This document shows positions 17,140 to 25,003 of a stretch of 64,000 bases of DNA, in pieces. The position numbers and the translations under genes were made by a program. The number at the start of each line of letters is the position of its first letter. Position 1 is the first letter of the stretch. The notes beneath the pieces were generated by a model. That model ran no database searches. It was not told where the DNA came from and saw nothing but the letters and a program-made list of their open reading frames with translations. Source of the stretch: JANWXR01 sp964608265 (GTDB lineage Bacteria > Chloroflexota > Anaerolineae > Anaerolineales > UBA6663); NCBI GenBank assembly GCA_964608265.1, contig CAZSNP010000011.1:24192-88191 (forward strand), in the 5' to 3' direction.

Positions 17140-17240
17140 CGCCCTCACCCCCGGCCCCTCTCCCAGCGGGAGGGGGGAGGGGCCTCGGAATGGTCAACCC
17201 TGACTCCCTCTCCCGGAGGGAGAGGGCAGGGATGAGGGCG
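17140..17240. repeat. GC-rich palindromic repeat between mre11 and rad50
   Basis: Outer arms CGCCCTCA (17140-17147) and TGAGGGCG (17233-17240) enclose smaller pairs CCCCTCTCCC / GGGAGGGG and CCCTCTCCC / GGAGAGGG. The same outer arms appear inside the MITE-like element at 26271-26440. A 7-base direct repeat CATGATT flanks it (17128-17134 and 17251-17257), the second copy containing the start codon of rad50. Confidence 0.65.
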
Positions 17241-17251
17241 AAACCTGCGCC

Positions 17252-19513
17252 ATGATTCCTCTGCGCCTGGAACTCACCAATTTCCTCGCGTACCGCAATC
17301 CCGCGCCGCTGGATTTCACCGGGCTGCACGTGGCCGTGCTCACCGGCGAGAACGGCGCAGGCAAATCGTCGCTGCTCGATGCGCTGACGTGGGTGCTATG
17401 GGGCAAGGCCCGCGCGCGGCGCGATGATGAGCTGGTGCATCAGGGCCAGAGCGAGATGAGCGTGACCTTCACCTTCGCGCTCGGCGCGGATGTGTACCGG
17501 GTGCGACGCGCCAAGCGCGCCGGCAAAGCGACCGGCGGCGTGCTCGATCTGCAGGCGCAGGTCGAGGGCAAATGGACCTCGCTCACCGAGGCCACCATCC
17601 CCAGGACGCAGGACAAGATCACGCGCCTGCTGCGGCTGAACTACGATACCTTCGTCAACTCGGCCTACCTCCTGCAGGGTCACGCGGATGAGTTCACCGG
17701 CAAGAAGCCGGCCGAGCGCAAACAGGTGCTGGCCGACATCCTCGGCCTGCAGGCGTGGGACGACTACGCCGACCGCGCGAAGGAGAAAATCAAAGCCTTC
17801 GACCAGCAACTGGCCGAGTTGGAGGGCCGACTGGTCGAGATCGAAAACGAGTTGGCCCGGCGTGACGACTACGAGCGCGAGCTGGGCGAGGCCAGGACGC
17901 GCGTGATCGAAGTGGCCGAGCGCCTGCGGACGGCGGAGGGGGAGTGGGCGGGGATCGAGGCGGCGCGGCAGGCGCTGCTGACGCTGACCCGGCAGGCGGA
18001 GGACCTGGCGCGGCGGGTGCGAGGGGCGGAGGCTGAACTGGCGACGCTGGAGGCCGACCTGCGCGAGGCCCAGGCGCGCGCGGACGCGGCGACACTGGCG
18101 CATGACCTGCGCACGACCGAGCGCCGGCTGGCGCAACTGGAGGAGGTCGAAGGCGAGCGCGAGCGAACGGCCGAGGCGCGGCGCGTGACGGGCGAGCTGG
18201 CGGCGCAACTGCGCGGGCAAAACGACTCGGCCCAGGCCGAAGGCGAGGCGCTGAAGAAACGCATCGAGAGCGTGAGCGCGGAGGCCAACCAGGCCAAGAA
18301 GCGCCTGCACGAGTCGCTGCGCGGCGAGGTCGGCAGACTCGAACAGCGCGTCGCCAACCTGCGCAGCGCCACCGAGGCGGTGTGCCCGACGTGCGGGCAG
18401 CCGCTCACCGAGCCGCAACGCGCCGACCTCATCGAGCAACTGCTGGCCGAGGCCGAGGCGCGCACCACCCAATCCAAAGCCGAAGAGCACGCGCTCGAAT
18501 CCCGCCTCAGCCAGACTCTGGCCGAACTCAACGCCGAGGTCGAGGCGCGGCGCGACCTCTATCGCCAAAACCAGCTGCAATTGAAAACGCTGGGCGATGA
18601 GCAGGCGCGGATGGAACGCGACCTGCAGGCCTTCGCGCTGGAGTTACGCGACCAGCCGGCGCTGGCCGGGCGGCTGGGCGAGTTGCGGGCCGCGCTCGAC
18701 CAGGCCGGCGCCGCGCAGGAAAAGATCGCCGAGCTGTTGAAGCGGCGCGACCGCTGGGCCAAAGCGCGCGATGAGGATGCGCGGACACAGACGCAGGTGG
18801 AGGCCGAGGCCGCGCAGCACCGCGCGGTGTTGCAGACCGCCGATGCAAAGCAACGCACGCTCGACGCGCTGCGACAAGAGGATACGCTGGCCAAAGCGCG
18901 GCTGGGCGCGGCGGAACAGAAGCTACGGGCCCTCGACACGCTGGCCCGGCAACGCGAAGCGCGCCGCGCCGAACGGCTGACGCTGGCCGAGGCCAGGGGA
19001 CTGCACGAGGAGTTGCGCGAAGCGTTCGGCAAGCGCGGTGTGCCGGCCATGATCATCGAGACCGCCGTGCCCGAGATCGAGGCGGAGGCCAACCGTTTGT
19101 TGGGCCGCATCACCGACGGGCGCATGGCGTTGCGTTTCAAATTGCAGAAGGAGACCCAGGCCGGCGACGTGCGTGAGACGCTCGACATCGAGATCGCCGA
19201 TGAGTTGGGCACACGGGCGTATGAAATGTACTCGGGAGGGGAGGCATTTCGGGTCAACTTCGCCATCCGCATCGCGCTCAGCCAGTTGCTGGCGCGGCGG
19301 GCCGGCACGCAATTGCACACGCTCATCATTGACGAGGGCTTCGGCGTGCTCGATGCGGCGGGCCGCGAACGGCTGGTGGAGGCCATCAACGCCGTGCAGG
19401 ATGACTTCGACCGCATCCTGGTGGTCACGCACATCGCCGAACTCAAGGATGCTTTCCCCGCGCGCATCGAGGTGACCAAAGGGCCGAATGGGTCGGAGAT
19501 CACGGTGCAGTAA
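17252..19513 (+). CDS. sbcC: Rad50/SbcC-type ATPase
   Basis: 753 residues, shorter than E. coli SbcC (about 1050) and near archaeal Rad50 size. N-terminal Walker A GENGAGKSSLLDAL (about residue 33), a Q-loop HQGQSEMSV, two coiled-coil arms of about 200 residues each, and the zinc hook CPTCGQPL with Cys 378 and Cys 381 at the midpoint. The C-terminal lobe has the signature MYSGGEAFRVNFAI and Walker B LIIDEGFGVLD. It tethers DNA ends and gates the Mre11 nuclease. It begins MIPLRLELTNFLAYRN. Together with NurA and HerA upstream it completes the set of four end-resection proteins best known from archaeal operons. Confidence 0.92.
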   Translation: MIPLRLELTNFLAYRNPAPLDFTGLHVAVLTGENGAGKSSLLDALTWVLWGKARARRDDELVHQGQSEMSVTFTFALGADVYRVRRAKRAGKATGGVLDLQAQVEGKWTSLTEATIPRTQDKITRLLRLNYDTFVNSAYLLQGHADEFTGKKPAERKQVLADILGLQAWDDYADRAKEKIKAFDQQLAELEGRLVEIENELARRDDYERELGEARTRVIEVAERLRTAEGEWAGIEAARQALLTLTRQAEDLARRVRGAEAELATLEADLREAQARADAATLAHDLRTTERRLAQLEEVEGERERTAEARRVTGELAAQLRGQNDSAQAEGEALKKRIESVSAEANQAKKRLHESLRGEVGRLEQRVANLRSATEAVCPTCGQPLTEPQRADLIEQLLAEAEARTTQSKAEEHALESRLSQTLAELNAEVEARRDLYRQNQLQLKTLGDEQARMERDLQAFALELRDQPALAGRLGELRAALDQAGAAQEKIAELLKRRDRWAKARDEDARTQTQVEAEAAQHRAVLQTADAKQRTLDALRQEDTLAKARLGAAEQKLRALDTLARQREARRAERLTLAEARGLHEELREAFGKRGVPAMIIETAVPEIEAEANRLLGRITDGRMALRFKLQKETQAGDVRETLDIEIADELGTRAYEMYSGGEAFRVNFAIRIALSQLLARRAGTQLHTLIIDEGFGVLDAAGRERLVEAINAVQDDFDRILVVTHIAELKDAFPARIEVTKGPNGSEITVQ

Positions 19514-19610
19514 CCAGTAGACAGACAACAGTAGCCAATAACCAGTTTGAAGTGAAAGTCCGTTCTGAGGGCCAACCGTTTGCCGTTGACTGCCCTATAT
19601 TCACAAAACT

Positions 19611-19865
19611 ATGCCGCGTCAAATCCTGAACGAACCGACCGAAGTCGAGGCGCGATTTAGCCCGGATGGCGCGGTGCGCGTGCTGGCCTTCCGCTGGAAA
19701 AACCGCCGCTGGCCGGTGGTGAGCCAGGGCCGCCAATCTACCAAGGACGGGCGGCTGCACACCCTGGTGATGACGACGCGCGACCGCGTGTACGAGCTGG
19801 CCTACGACCCCGCCACGCAGCAATGGTCGGTGGTCATGGCGTCGGAAGACCGCCTGGTGGGGTAG
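19611..19865 (+). CDS. Small conserved-looking protein of unknown function
   Basis: 84 residues, start MPRQILNEPTEVEARFSP. It is beta-rich with no membrane segment and no signal peptide. The pattern FRWKNRRWPV, GRLHTLVMTTRDRVYELAYD, QQWSVV suggests a small beta-sheet domain like DUF6504 proteins, which bind nothing known; this comparison is weak. It lies between rad50 and a deaminase gene on the same strand, nine bases before the latter, so the two may be co-transcribed. No Shine-Dalgarno is visible. Confidence 0.6.
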   Translation: MPRQILNEPTEVEARFSPDGAVRVLAFRWKNRRWPVVSQGRQSTKDGRLHTLVMTTRDRVYELAYDPATQQWSVVMASEDRLVG

Positions 19866-19874
19866 AGGCCACGA

Positions 19875-21212
19875 ATGAACACGCATCGCCTGTTGATCAA
19901 AAACGTTGACGCCGTCACCCTCGACGCGGCGGGCACGGTGCGGCTCGCAAGCAATATCGGCGTTGAGGGCAAACACATCGCCTTCGTCGGCGACGTGCCG
20001 CCGGGCTGGCAAGCCGAAGAAATCATTGATGGGTATAACCATGTGGCGGTGCCCGGCTTCTTCAACGCGCACTGTCACGCGGCCATGACGTTCGAGCGCG
20101 GCTGGGCCGAAGACCTGCCGCTCGACCGCTGGTTCAACGAACGCATCTGGGTCGCCGAGTCGGCGCTGACCGGCGACGATGTGTATTGGGGCGCGGCGCT
20201 GGCCGCGTGCGAGATGATCCGTTCAGGCTGCGTGGGTTTCAACGACCATTACTTCTACATGGATCGCGTGGCCGAGGTCGTCGAGCAATCGGGCATGAAG
20301 GCGACGCTGACGTGGTGCCAGTTCGGCATCGGGGCGGAGAAAGAAGTGGGCGCGACGCTGGGCGACACGCTGGCCTTTGTGGACCGCTGGCAGGGGCAGG
20401 CCGGTGGCCGGCTGCGCGCGGTGCTCGGCCCGCACTCCCCCTACGTCTGCCCGCCCGCCTTCCTCCGCGAGGTCAGCGCGCTGGCCCGCGAGCATCACCT
20501 CCCGCTGCACATCCACCTGGCCGAGTCACCGGAGCAAATGGCGAACTCTCTCGCGCAGCACGGGCGCACGCCGACGGCCCACCTCGAAGCGTGCGGGGTC
20601 TTCGACGTGCCGTGCGTGGCCGCGCACGCGCTCTACCTCACCGATGACGACATCGCTATACTGGCGCGGCGCGGGGTGAGCGTCGCGCACTGCCCGATCA
20701 CGTACATGAAGATGGGGATGGGCCTCGGGGTGGACAGCCTCGCGCGGGTGATGGGGGCGGGCGTCAACGTCGCGCTCGGCACCGATGGCCCCGGCTCGAA
20801 CAGCGACATGGACATGAAGGCCGTCATCCGTTTTGCTCCGCTGCTGGCGAAGTATCACACCCGCGACGCGGAGACGTTGCCGGGGGATGTGCCGCTGCGG
20901 ATGGCGACGGCCAACGGCGCGCGGGCGATGGGCTTTGCGGAGTCGGGCTCGCTCGAGGCGGGCCGCGCCGCCGACATCGCGCTGTTCGATTTCGACCAGC
21001 CGCACCTCTACCCGCGCCACAACCTGGTCGCCAACCTCGTGCACGCGGCGCGCGGCGGCGATGTCACACACATGATTGTGGATGGCCGGCTAATCTACCG
21101 CGACCGCGAGTTGGTGATGCTGGATGAGGAGAAGATCAAAGCCGAGGCCGAGCGGCACGCCAAACGCATGGTCAACCAGAACATGCGCAGCGTGCGCGAG
21201 TACAATGTCTGA
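19875..21212 (+). CDS. Amidohydrolase, MTA/SAH deaminase type
   Basis: 445 residues of the TRZ/ATZ amidohydrolase family. Metal ligands are visible: His-x-His in FFNAHCHAAMTFERG (about residue 63), His in LPLHIHLAES (about 215), His in CVAAHALYLTDDD (about 252) and the catalytic Asp in VALGTDGPGSNSDMDM (about 302). PITYMKMGMG follows the HC pair as in 5'-methylthioadenosine/S-adenosylhomocysteine deaminases (MtaD). It would deaminate MTA, SAH or adenosine to the inosyl form in the cytoplasm. Other cytosine- or 8-oxoguanine-type deaminases share these motifs, so the exact substrate is open. Confidence 0.85.
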   Translation: MNTHRLLIKNVDAVTLDAAGTVRLASNIGVEGKHIAFVGDVPPGWQAEEIIDGYNHVAVPGFFNAHCHAAMTFERGWAEDLPLDRWFNERIWVAESALTGDDVYWGAALAACEMIRSGCVGFNDHYFYMDRVAEVVEQSGMKATLTWCQFGIGAEKEVGATLGDTLAFVDRWQGQAGGRLRAVLGPHSPYVCPPAFLREVSALAREHHLPLHIHLAESPEQMANSLAQHGRTPTAHLEACGVFDVPCVAAHALYLTDDDIAILARRGVSVAHCPITYMKMGMGLGVDSLARVMGAGVNVALGTDGPGSNSDMDMKAVIRFAPLLAKYHTRDAETLPGDVPLRMATANGARAMGFAESGSLEAGRAADIALFDFDQPHLYPRHNLVANLVHAARGGDVTHMIVDGRLIYRDRELVMLDEEKIKAEAERHAKRMVNQNMRSVREYNV

Positions 21213-21361
21213 GCCGAGAATGGTGCCGTGTGGCGTTGGCGTTTGGGAGTACGATACGTTGGTGGTGTTGGGGCGGTGGGTGAATAGCATAGAGGAACGT
21301 AAGTGATACATGCAAACAGGCCGGCTATATGCCGTCTTGCAGTTGTCCGATCCGAGAGAGG

Positions 21362-22414
21362 CTATCGAACCCGTTTCAGTGATGAAGCGACAACTTCAAA
21401 GGCCTTCTGATTGGGCGCGAAAATCGTGACATACGTGCCGTCGAGTAAAGCGCTGCCGCGGAAAGGCCCAAACATAGTCGTAGTCTCCCACTTTGTTCCG
21501 TTGATTTGAATCACATTCGACTCGACCAAAGAGGGAATTTGATCGGTCCGCGTCTGATTCAGAACAACCGAGTCGGGGGGCAACCCAGAGATGACTTGCA
21601 CTTCGCTAGCATCACCACGATAGATCATGTAATAACCATCGCTCGCCAACCCATCGCTTGATGAAAAACGCCTAAATTCCGCAATCAATTCACCGACGCT
21701 CGCTGTGGTCTCATACACCGCATACTCCAGAGCCGGATCGATCCTGTTTGCTGCAAAATACTCCTCTCGATTGACATCAGTAGGTAAGTCTATCTGAAAG
21801 GCATCCTTCGGTACCTGCGAGCGAGGAATATACTCCAATACTGAATATTTAGTCTCGACAATTTGTGCTGATTGACCGGGTTGCGCGGCTTCCTCACGCA
21901 GTGCCAAGCCTGTTTCACTGTCCAAATAAGCACTTATCGTAGTATCGTCCATAGGCATCTGGACAACTGTGGCCGGTTGTCCATTGATGTGTTCAGAGGC
22001 TACAGTTCGCGCCAAGCCACGTTCGGTCGCAGTCCGGTAAGACAGCACTTGCTCACGGATATAGGTGGACTGGGCCACATCATGACGGATAACAGCGAAG
22101 TTGGCGTCAATCGTATAACTAACATAGGTATCTCCTAATTGCGACGTAATGTGCCGCACTTTGCCATCAGCTGAGGAAACGACAACTTTGCCCTCGTTGC
22201 TAGCCAGGTCCAACCAAACCTCCAACAATTCCGTAGCCCTATTGCCGGTCTTCTCAGCCTGAAAGTGTAGCACTTGATCGTTTGGCAGAGCGCCAAAGGG
22301 GGAATTGGCTCGGCTCACCTGGATTCCGAGCCATATCACTACACCTAAAAGCAATGTGCCCAGAGCGATACTTCGAAGAAGGTGCCTTTTGAAGAACATG
22401 GGTGCCCTAAACAT
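21362..22414 (-). CDS. Membrane-anchored extracytoplasmic protein, LolA/RseB-like size and layout
   Basis: 350 residues, start MFRAPMFFKRHLLRS with a GGAGG seven bases ahead. One N-terminal membrane segment (residues ~12-32, IALGTLLLGVVIWLGIQV) is followed by a soluble domain outside the membrane. Repeating beta-strand patterns (LHFQAEKTGNRATELLEVWL, ATVVQMPMDDTTISAYLDS, GLALREEAAQPGQ) recall the half-barrel of LolA/RseB-like proteins that bind lipids or peptides. There are no catalytic motifs. Its GC content is well below that of its neighbours. It is followed by no other minus-strand gene and preceded by a secreted unknown 47 bases upstream. Confidence 0.6.
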   Translation of the reverse strand: MFRAPMFFKRHLLRSIALGTLLLGVVIWLGIQVSRANSPFGALPNDQVLHFQAEKTGNRATELLEVWLDLASNEGKVVVSSADGKVRHITSQLGDTYVSYTIDANFAVIRHDVAQSTYIREQVLSYRTATERGLARTVASEHINGQPATVVQMPMDDTTISAYLDSETGLALREEAAQPGQSAQIVETKYSVLEYIPRSQVPKDAFQIDLPTDVNREEYFAANRIDPALEYAVYETTASVGELIAEFRRFSSSDGLASDGYYMIYRGDASEVQVISGLPPDSVVLNQTRTDQIPSLVESNVIQINGTKWETTTMFGPFRGSALLDGTYVTIFAPNQKAFEVVASSLKRVR

Positions 22415-22461
22415 ATCAGCCTCCTTGCACGTGAGATGAATTAACTTACTTCACCTGTTCG

Positions 22462-23076
22462 CTACGGAACGTTGATGTACTTGGCCCATCCATCACCGGC
22501 AATCCACCAGCCATTACACTGTTGAACTGCCGCGTTATTTCCCATCCACTGCCATCCCCATGAGTGAGTGCCACTCATGCCGGATACAATGTGATCCCGC
22601 CCCCCATTAAACGTGTCCGCGATGTGTGTACACCAAGTCCATAAGTCGCGATGAGCAGGGCCCATTGTGTAAGTGCCCCAGAAAGAACCCCCACTGTCCA
22701 TGCTCTGGTTATAGCGCTGGTGCCACCGCTGAGATGCAAATAAATTACCGTCAGCTCGTTGGTCTTGCTGTACCTCCATCACGCCGTGATCCTTAAACCA
22801 TAACGGACCCCCACTGGAATGACTCCAATTAAAATGATAGCTTATCTCCCACAAGACTGTACTTTCCCACGCGTTGTTCATGAAAATGACATTTACTGGG
22901 TCTTTGATGGCGCAGTTGCCGCCACTACCATTGCACCCGTAAATCCATGGATCGGGGCCAAAGTGTGCATCTGCCGATTTGACTTGAATTGCCAGGGTGC
23001 TTAATAGAAAGGCTGCAATAGTGAGAAGACGAACAACTCTATGCATTGTGAAGGGGTTCATGTTCTTATTGAGCAT
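22462..23076 (-). CDS. Secreted protein of unknown function
   Basis: About 204 residues from MLNKNMNPFTMHRVV, with GGGAG-type purines ahead of this start (an upstream in-frame ATG at 23142 is possible). The signal peptide has core LLTIAAFLLSTLAIQV and a likely cleavage after SADA. The mature part is rich in Trp, His, Gly and Asn and has four Cys (GCNGSGGNC, WTWCTH, QQCNGW), suggesting disulfides. No family is recognised. It is low in GC compared with the rest of the window, as are the adjacent membrane-anchored protein and LuxR-type regulator, and these three may have arrived together. Confidence 0.6.
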   Translation of the reverse strand: MLNKNMNPFTMHRVVRLLTIAAFLLSTLAIQVKSADAHFGPDPWIYGCNGSGGNCAIKDPVNVIFMNNAWESTVLWEISYHFNWSHSSGGPLWFKDHGVMEVQQDQRADGNLFASQRWHQRYNQSMDSGGSFWGTYTMGPAHRDLWTWCTHIADTFNGGRDHIVSGMSGTHSWGWQWMGNNAAVQQCNGWWIAGDGWAKYINVP

Positions 23077-23213
23077 GTGGCTTTCTCCCGGGCCATCAAT
23101 CTGGTTTGCTATCGTTCGTAAGAACGTGTTGTGGAAACGCACTGATGACCGTATTCCAATCTCGTTGCCGATGCAAGAGTCTAAAGCCCCAATTTCCTCC
23201 CAACCTTGCTGCC

Positions 23214-23825
23214 TTAACTGTTATTACGACGACTCGCGAGTCCATGCTCCCATGCCCAACGTGCTACTTGCACGCGGTTGTCCACTCCCAGCTTTTCCAT
23301 GATCGTGCTGACATGCCTTTTGACCGTCTTCTCACTGACTACCAATCGTTGCGCGATAGCGGGATTGGTCAGCCCGTCGGCGATCAACAGCAGGATTTCA
23401 CGTTCTCGCGTGGTGAATGACGCCAACGCCCTTGCCATCCAAGTCTCCACCGCATGTTGCAGGGCAGCTTCCAAATTCTCCGAAAGGGCGGTCGCGCCGC
23501 CGTCTCGGGCCAAAAACCGCAGCGCGCCAGCGTGCGTAGCACGCTGGCGCGCTATGTCAGTGGTCGCCGAAGTGACGAGCGCAAGGATCGGCGCCTGGGG
23601 ATAAGCGCGCATCAGGTCAGCCCAGCGCTCTCGCTCCATTGCATTGGGCGTCTCCAAATCCACCAACATTAAGGCAGCCTGCGCCGTGAGACAACACCGG
23701 GCTGCACTCTCCAAAGTCTGGCAGTGCCCGGCCAGTACGTATTCAGTGTGATCGGTCAACCATGCAGTAATTTGATGGGCAAGTGCTTCATCCCCGCTGA
23801 TCAATAGGATTGCATGGGTTGGCAT
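23214..23825 (-). CDS. LuxR/NarL-type regulator with degenerate receiver domain
   Basis: 203 residues. The first ~120 form a receiver-like domain (ILLISGDEALAHQI, LMLVDLETPN with a possible phosphoacceptor Asp). The usual acidic pair near the N-terminus and the conserved Lys are not clear, so phosphorylation is uncertain. The last 65 residues are a clear LuxR helix-turn-helix: FTTREREILLLIADGLTNPA, RLVVSEKTVKRHVSTI, MEKLGVDNR. It sits upstream of the secreted unknown genes on the same strand and may control them. A perfect 15-base palindrome lies inside the coding region at 23521-23553. Confidence 0.85.
   Translation of the reverse strand: MPTHAILLISGDEALAHQITAWLTDHTEYVLAGHCQTLESAARCCLTAQAALMLVDLETPNAMERERWADLMRAYPQAPILALVTSATTDIARQRATHAGALRFLARDGGATALSENLEAALQHAVETWMARALASFTTREREILLLIADGLTNPAIAQRLVVSEKTVKRHVSTIMEKLGVDNRVQVARWAWEHGLASRRNNS
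23521..23553. repeat. Perfect 15-bp palindrome inside the LuxR-type gene
   Basis: AGCGCGCCAGCGTGC (23521-23535) and GCACGCTGGCGCGCT (23539-23553) are exact complements around GTA. It is GC-rich inside a gene of lower GC and falls in the linker-like part of the receiver domain, in frame. An inserted palindromic unit is possible. Confidence 0.9.
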
Positions 23826-23933
23826 AACTCATCGCCATCCTTCTGTCCTTTTGACATGCTCACACTACTACATCAATGAACGCAGTGTCAACGCGGATCG
23901 GCCCGCGATTTATTGGGCAGATGTAGAACGAGG

Positions 23934-24899
23934 TTACGGGTTGGCGTTCGCGGCAACGGCGAACGACCACGTGACCGGGTTCGGCAGGCCATTGACCCGG
24001 ACGGAGACGGTGTACGTCGCGCCCTGCGTCAGCGGTTGTTTGGGGATGATGACGACGGCGTCGCGCGTCGTCAGGAGCAATCGGCCCAGCGTGGTCTGGG
24101 CGCTGTCGGCGCCAGTGTAATTCGATTCGTTGAAGGCGCAGTGCTCGAGCGGCGAGCTGTTGAGGGTGAGGGTGGTGGGGTTCGAGGGGAAGCTGATGGC
24201 GTTGCTCCCATCGCCGAACTGCACGAGGATGGGCAGCCCGGCGTTGCCCCCACAACCGGTGTGGGCGAGAGGGTCGGGATAATCCACGGTCGTGGTGAAG
24301 ATCGTGCGCAGGTTCACCGTCTGCCCGTTGCCCGGCCACATCACCGGATAGATCACTCCAGCGGGTGCGCCGTTCACCTGCCCGCGCGCCACATCCAGCA
24401 CCGTCGCCATCAGGATGCCGCCGTCGGCCTCGCGATAACTTCCTATCCCCGTAGACCGCAACTCCGCATCCAAAATGCTCAGGGCCTGAAACGGCGTCCG
24501 CATCCAGTAATCCACTGCCTGATCGTCCGTCACATTAATATCCTGCGCGCCGAAGAGCAGGCTGTTCGAGGCGGCGGCGTTGCCCTCGGTCGTGAACCAC
24601 GGCGAGCCGGTGTCTTCGTAATTCGTGCCCTGATCGGTCTTGACGATGTAGCGCGCGTGTTTGAACGCGCCGTCGCTCCACTCGGCGCTTTCGGTCAGGC
24701 CGGGGAGTTGGCCGAGGCTGCGATAGTAGTTGACCCGGGCCAGCCGGGTGTTGAAGTCGCGGGCGATCAGCGGCAAGTACACGCTGCTGCCGGATTGGGC
24801 GCGGCTGACCGAGGTGGTCGGCGCGGGAGCGCCGAAGACGAGCCAGGCAAACAAGCTCATGCCCAGCGCGAAGGGGAGATAGCGACGATAGAGTGACAT
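23934..24899 (-). CDS. Secreted CAP (SCP/PR1)-domain protein
   Basis: 321 residues, start MSLYRRYLPFALGMS. Signal peptide or anchor with core LPFALGMSLFAWLVF; the mature region begins near APAPTTSVSRAQSG. A CAP domain follows (residues ~45-200): ARVNYYRSLGQLPGL, SDGAFKHARYIV, AVDYWMRTPFQALSILDAEL. Another ~110 residues after it look like an Ig/fibronectin-type beta-domain (ATYTVSVRVNGLPNPVTWSF). CAP proteins bind small hydrophobic ligands or act outside the cell in unknown ways. The gene has its own TATAAT just beyond the htrA terminator, and an inverted repeat AATGCTGGC/GCCAGCATT sits between promoter and ATG. Confidence 0.82.
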   Translation of the reverse strand: MSLYRRYLPFALGMSLFAWLVFGAPAPTTSVSRAQSGSSVYLPLIARDFNTRLARVNYYRSLGQLPGLTESAEWSDGAFKHARYIVKTDQGTNYEDTGSPWFTTEGNAAASNSLLFGAQDINVTDDQAVDYWMRTPFQALSILDAELRSTGIGSYREADGGILMATVLDVARGQVNGAPAGVIYPVMWPGNGQTVNLRTIFTTTVDYPDPLAHTGCGGNAGLPILVQFGDGSNAISFPSNPTTLTLNSSPLEHCAFNESNYTGADSAQTTLGRLLLTTRDAVVIIPKQPLTQGATYTVSVRVNGLPNPVTWSFAVAANANP

Positions 24900-24900
24900 C

Positions 24901-24935
24901 AATGCTGGCGTTTCAAGAATCGTGCCAGCATTATA
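24901..24935 (-). promoter_or_regulatory. Promoter and leader hairpin of the CAP-domain gene
   Basis: TATAAT lies on the minus strand at 24935-24930. The 9-base perfect inverted repeat GCCAGCATT (24924-24932) and AATGCTGGC (24901-24909) starts within the -10 box and ends two bases before the ATG. It could be an operator or an mRNA hairpin hiding the ribosome-binding region; no Shine-Dalgarno is visible in the gap. Confidence 0.5.
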
Positions 24936-24986
24936 AAACGTTGGCGGGTTGAAGGCTCCCGTGTCTGAGCCTTCAGCCCGCCAACG
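24935..24986 (-). terminator. Terminator of htrA
   Basis: CGTTGGCGGGTTGAAGGCT (24939-24957) and AGCCTTCAGCCCGCCAACG (24968-24986) form a 19-base stem with a single G-T pair. On the minus strand it is followed by TTTTATAAT, so the T-tract of the terminator runs straight into the -10 box of the CAP-domain gene. Confidence 0.85.
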
Positions 24987-25003
24987 CGAAACCCGCAACC
25001 GAA

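Noticed and set aside
17128..17257. CATGATT direct repeats as a target-site duplication of the repeat before rad50
   Set aside because: Only seven bases, not immediately next to the inverted repeat, and one copy is the start of rad50; could be chance.
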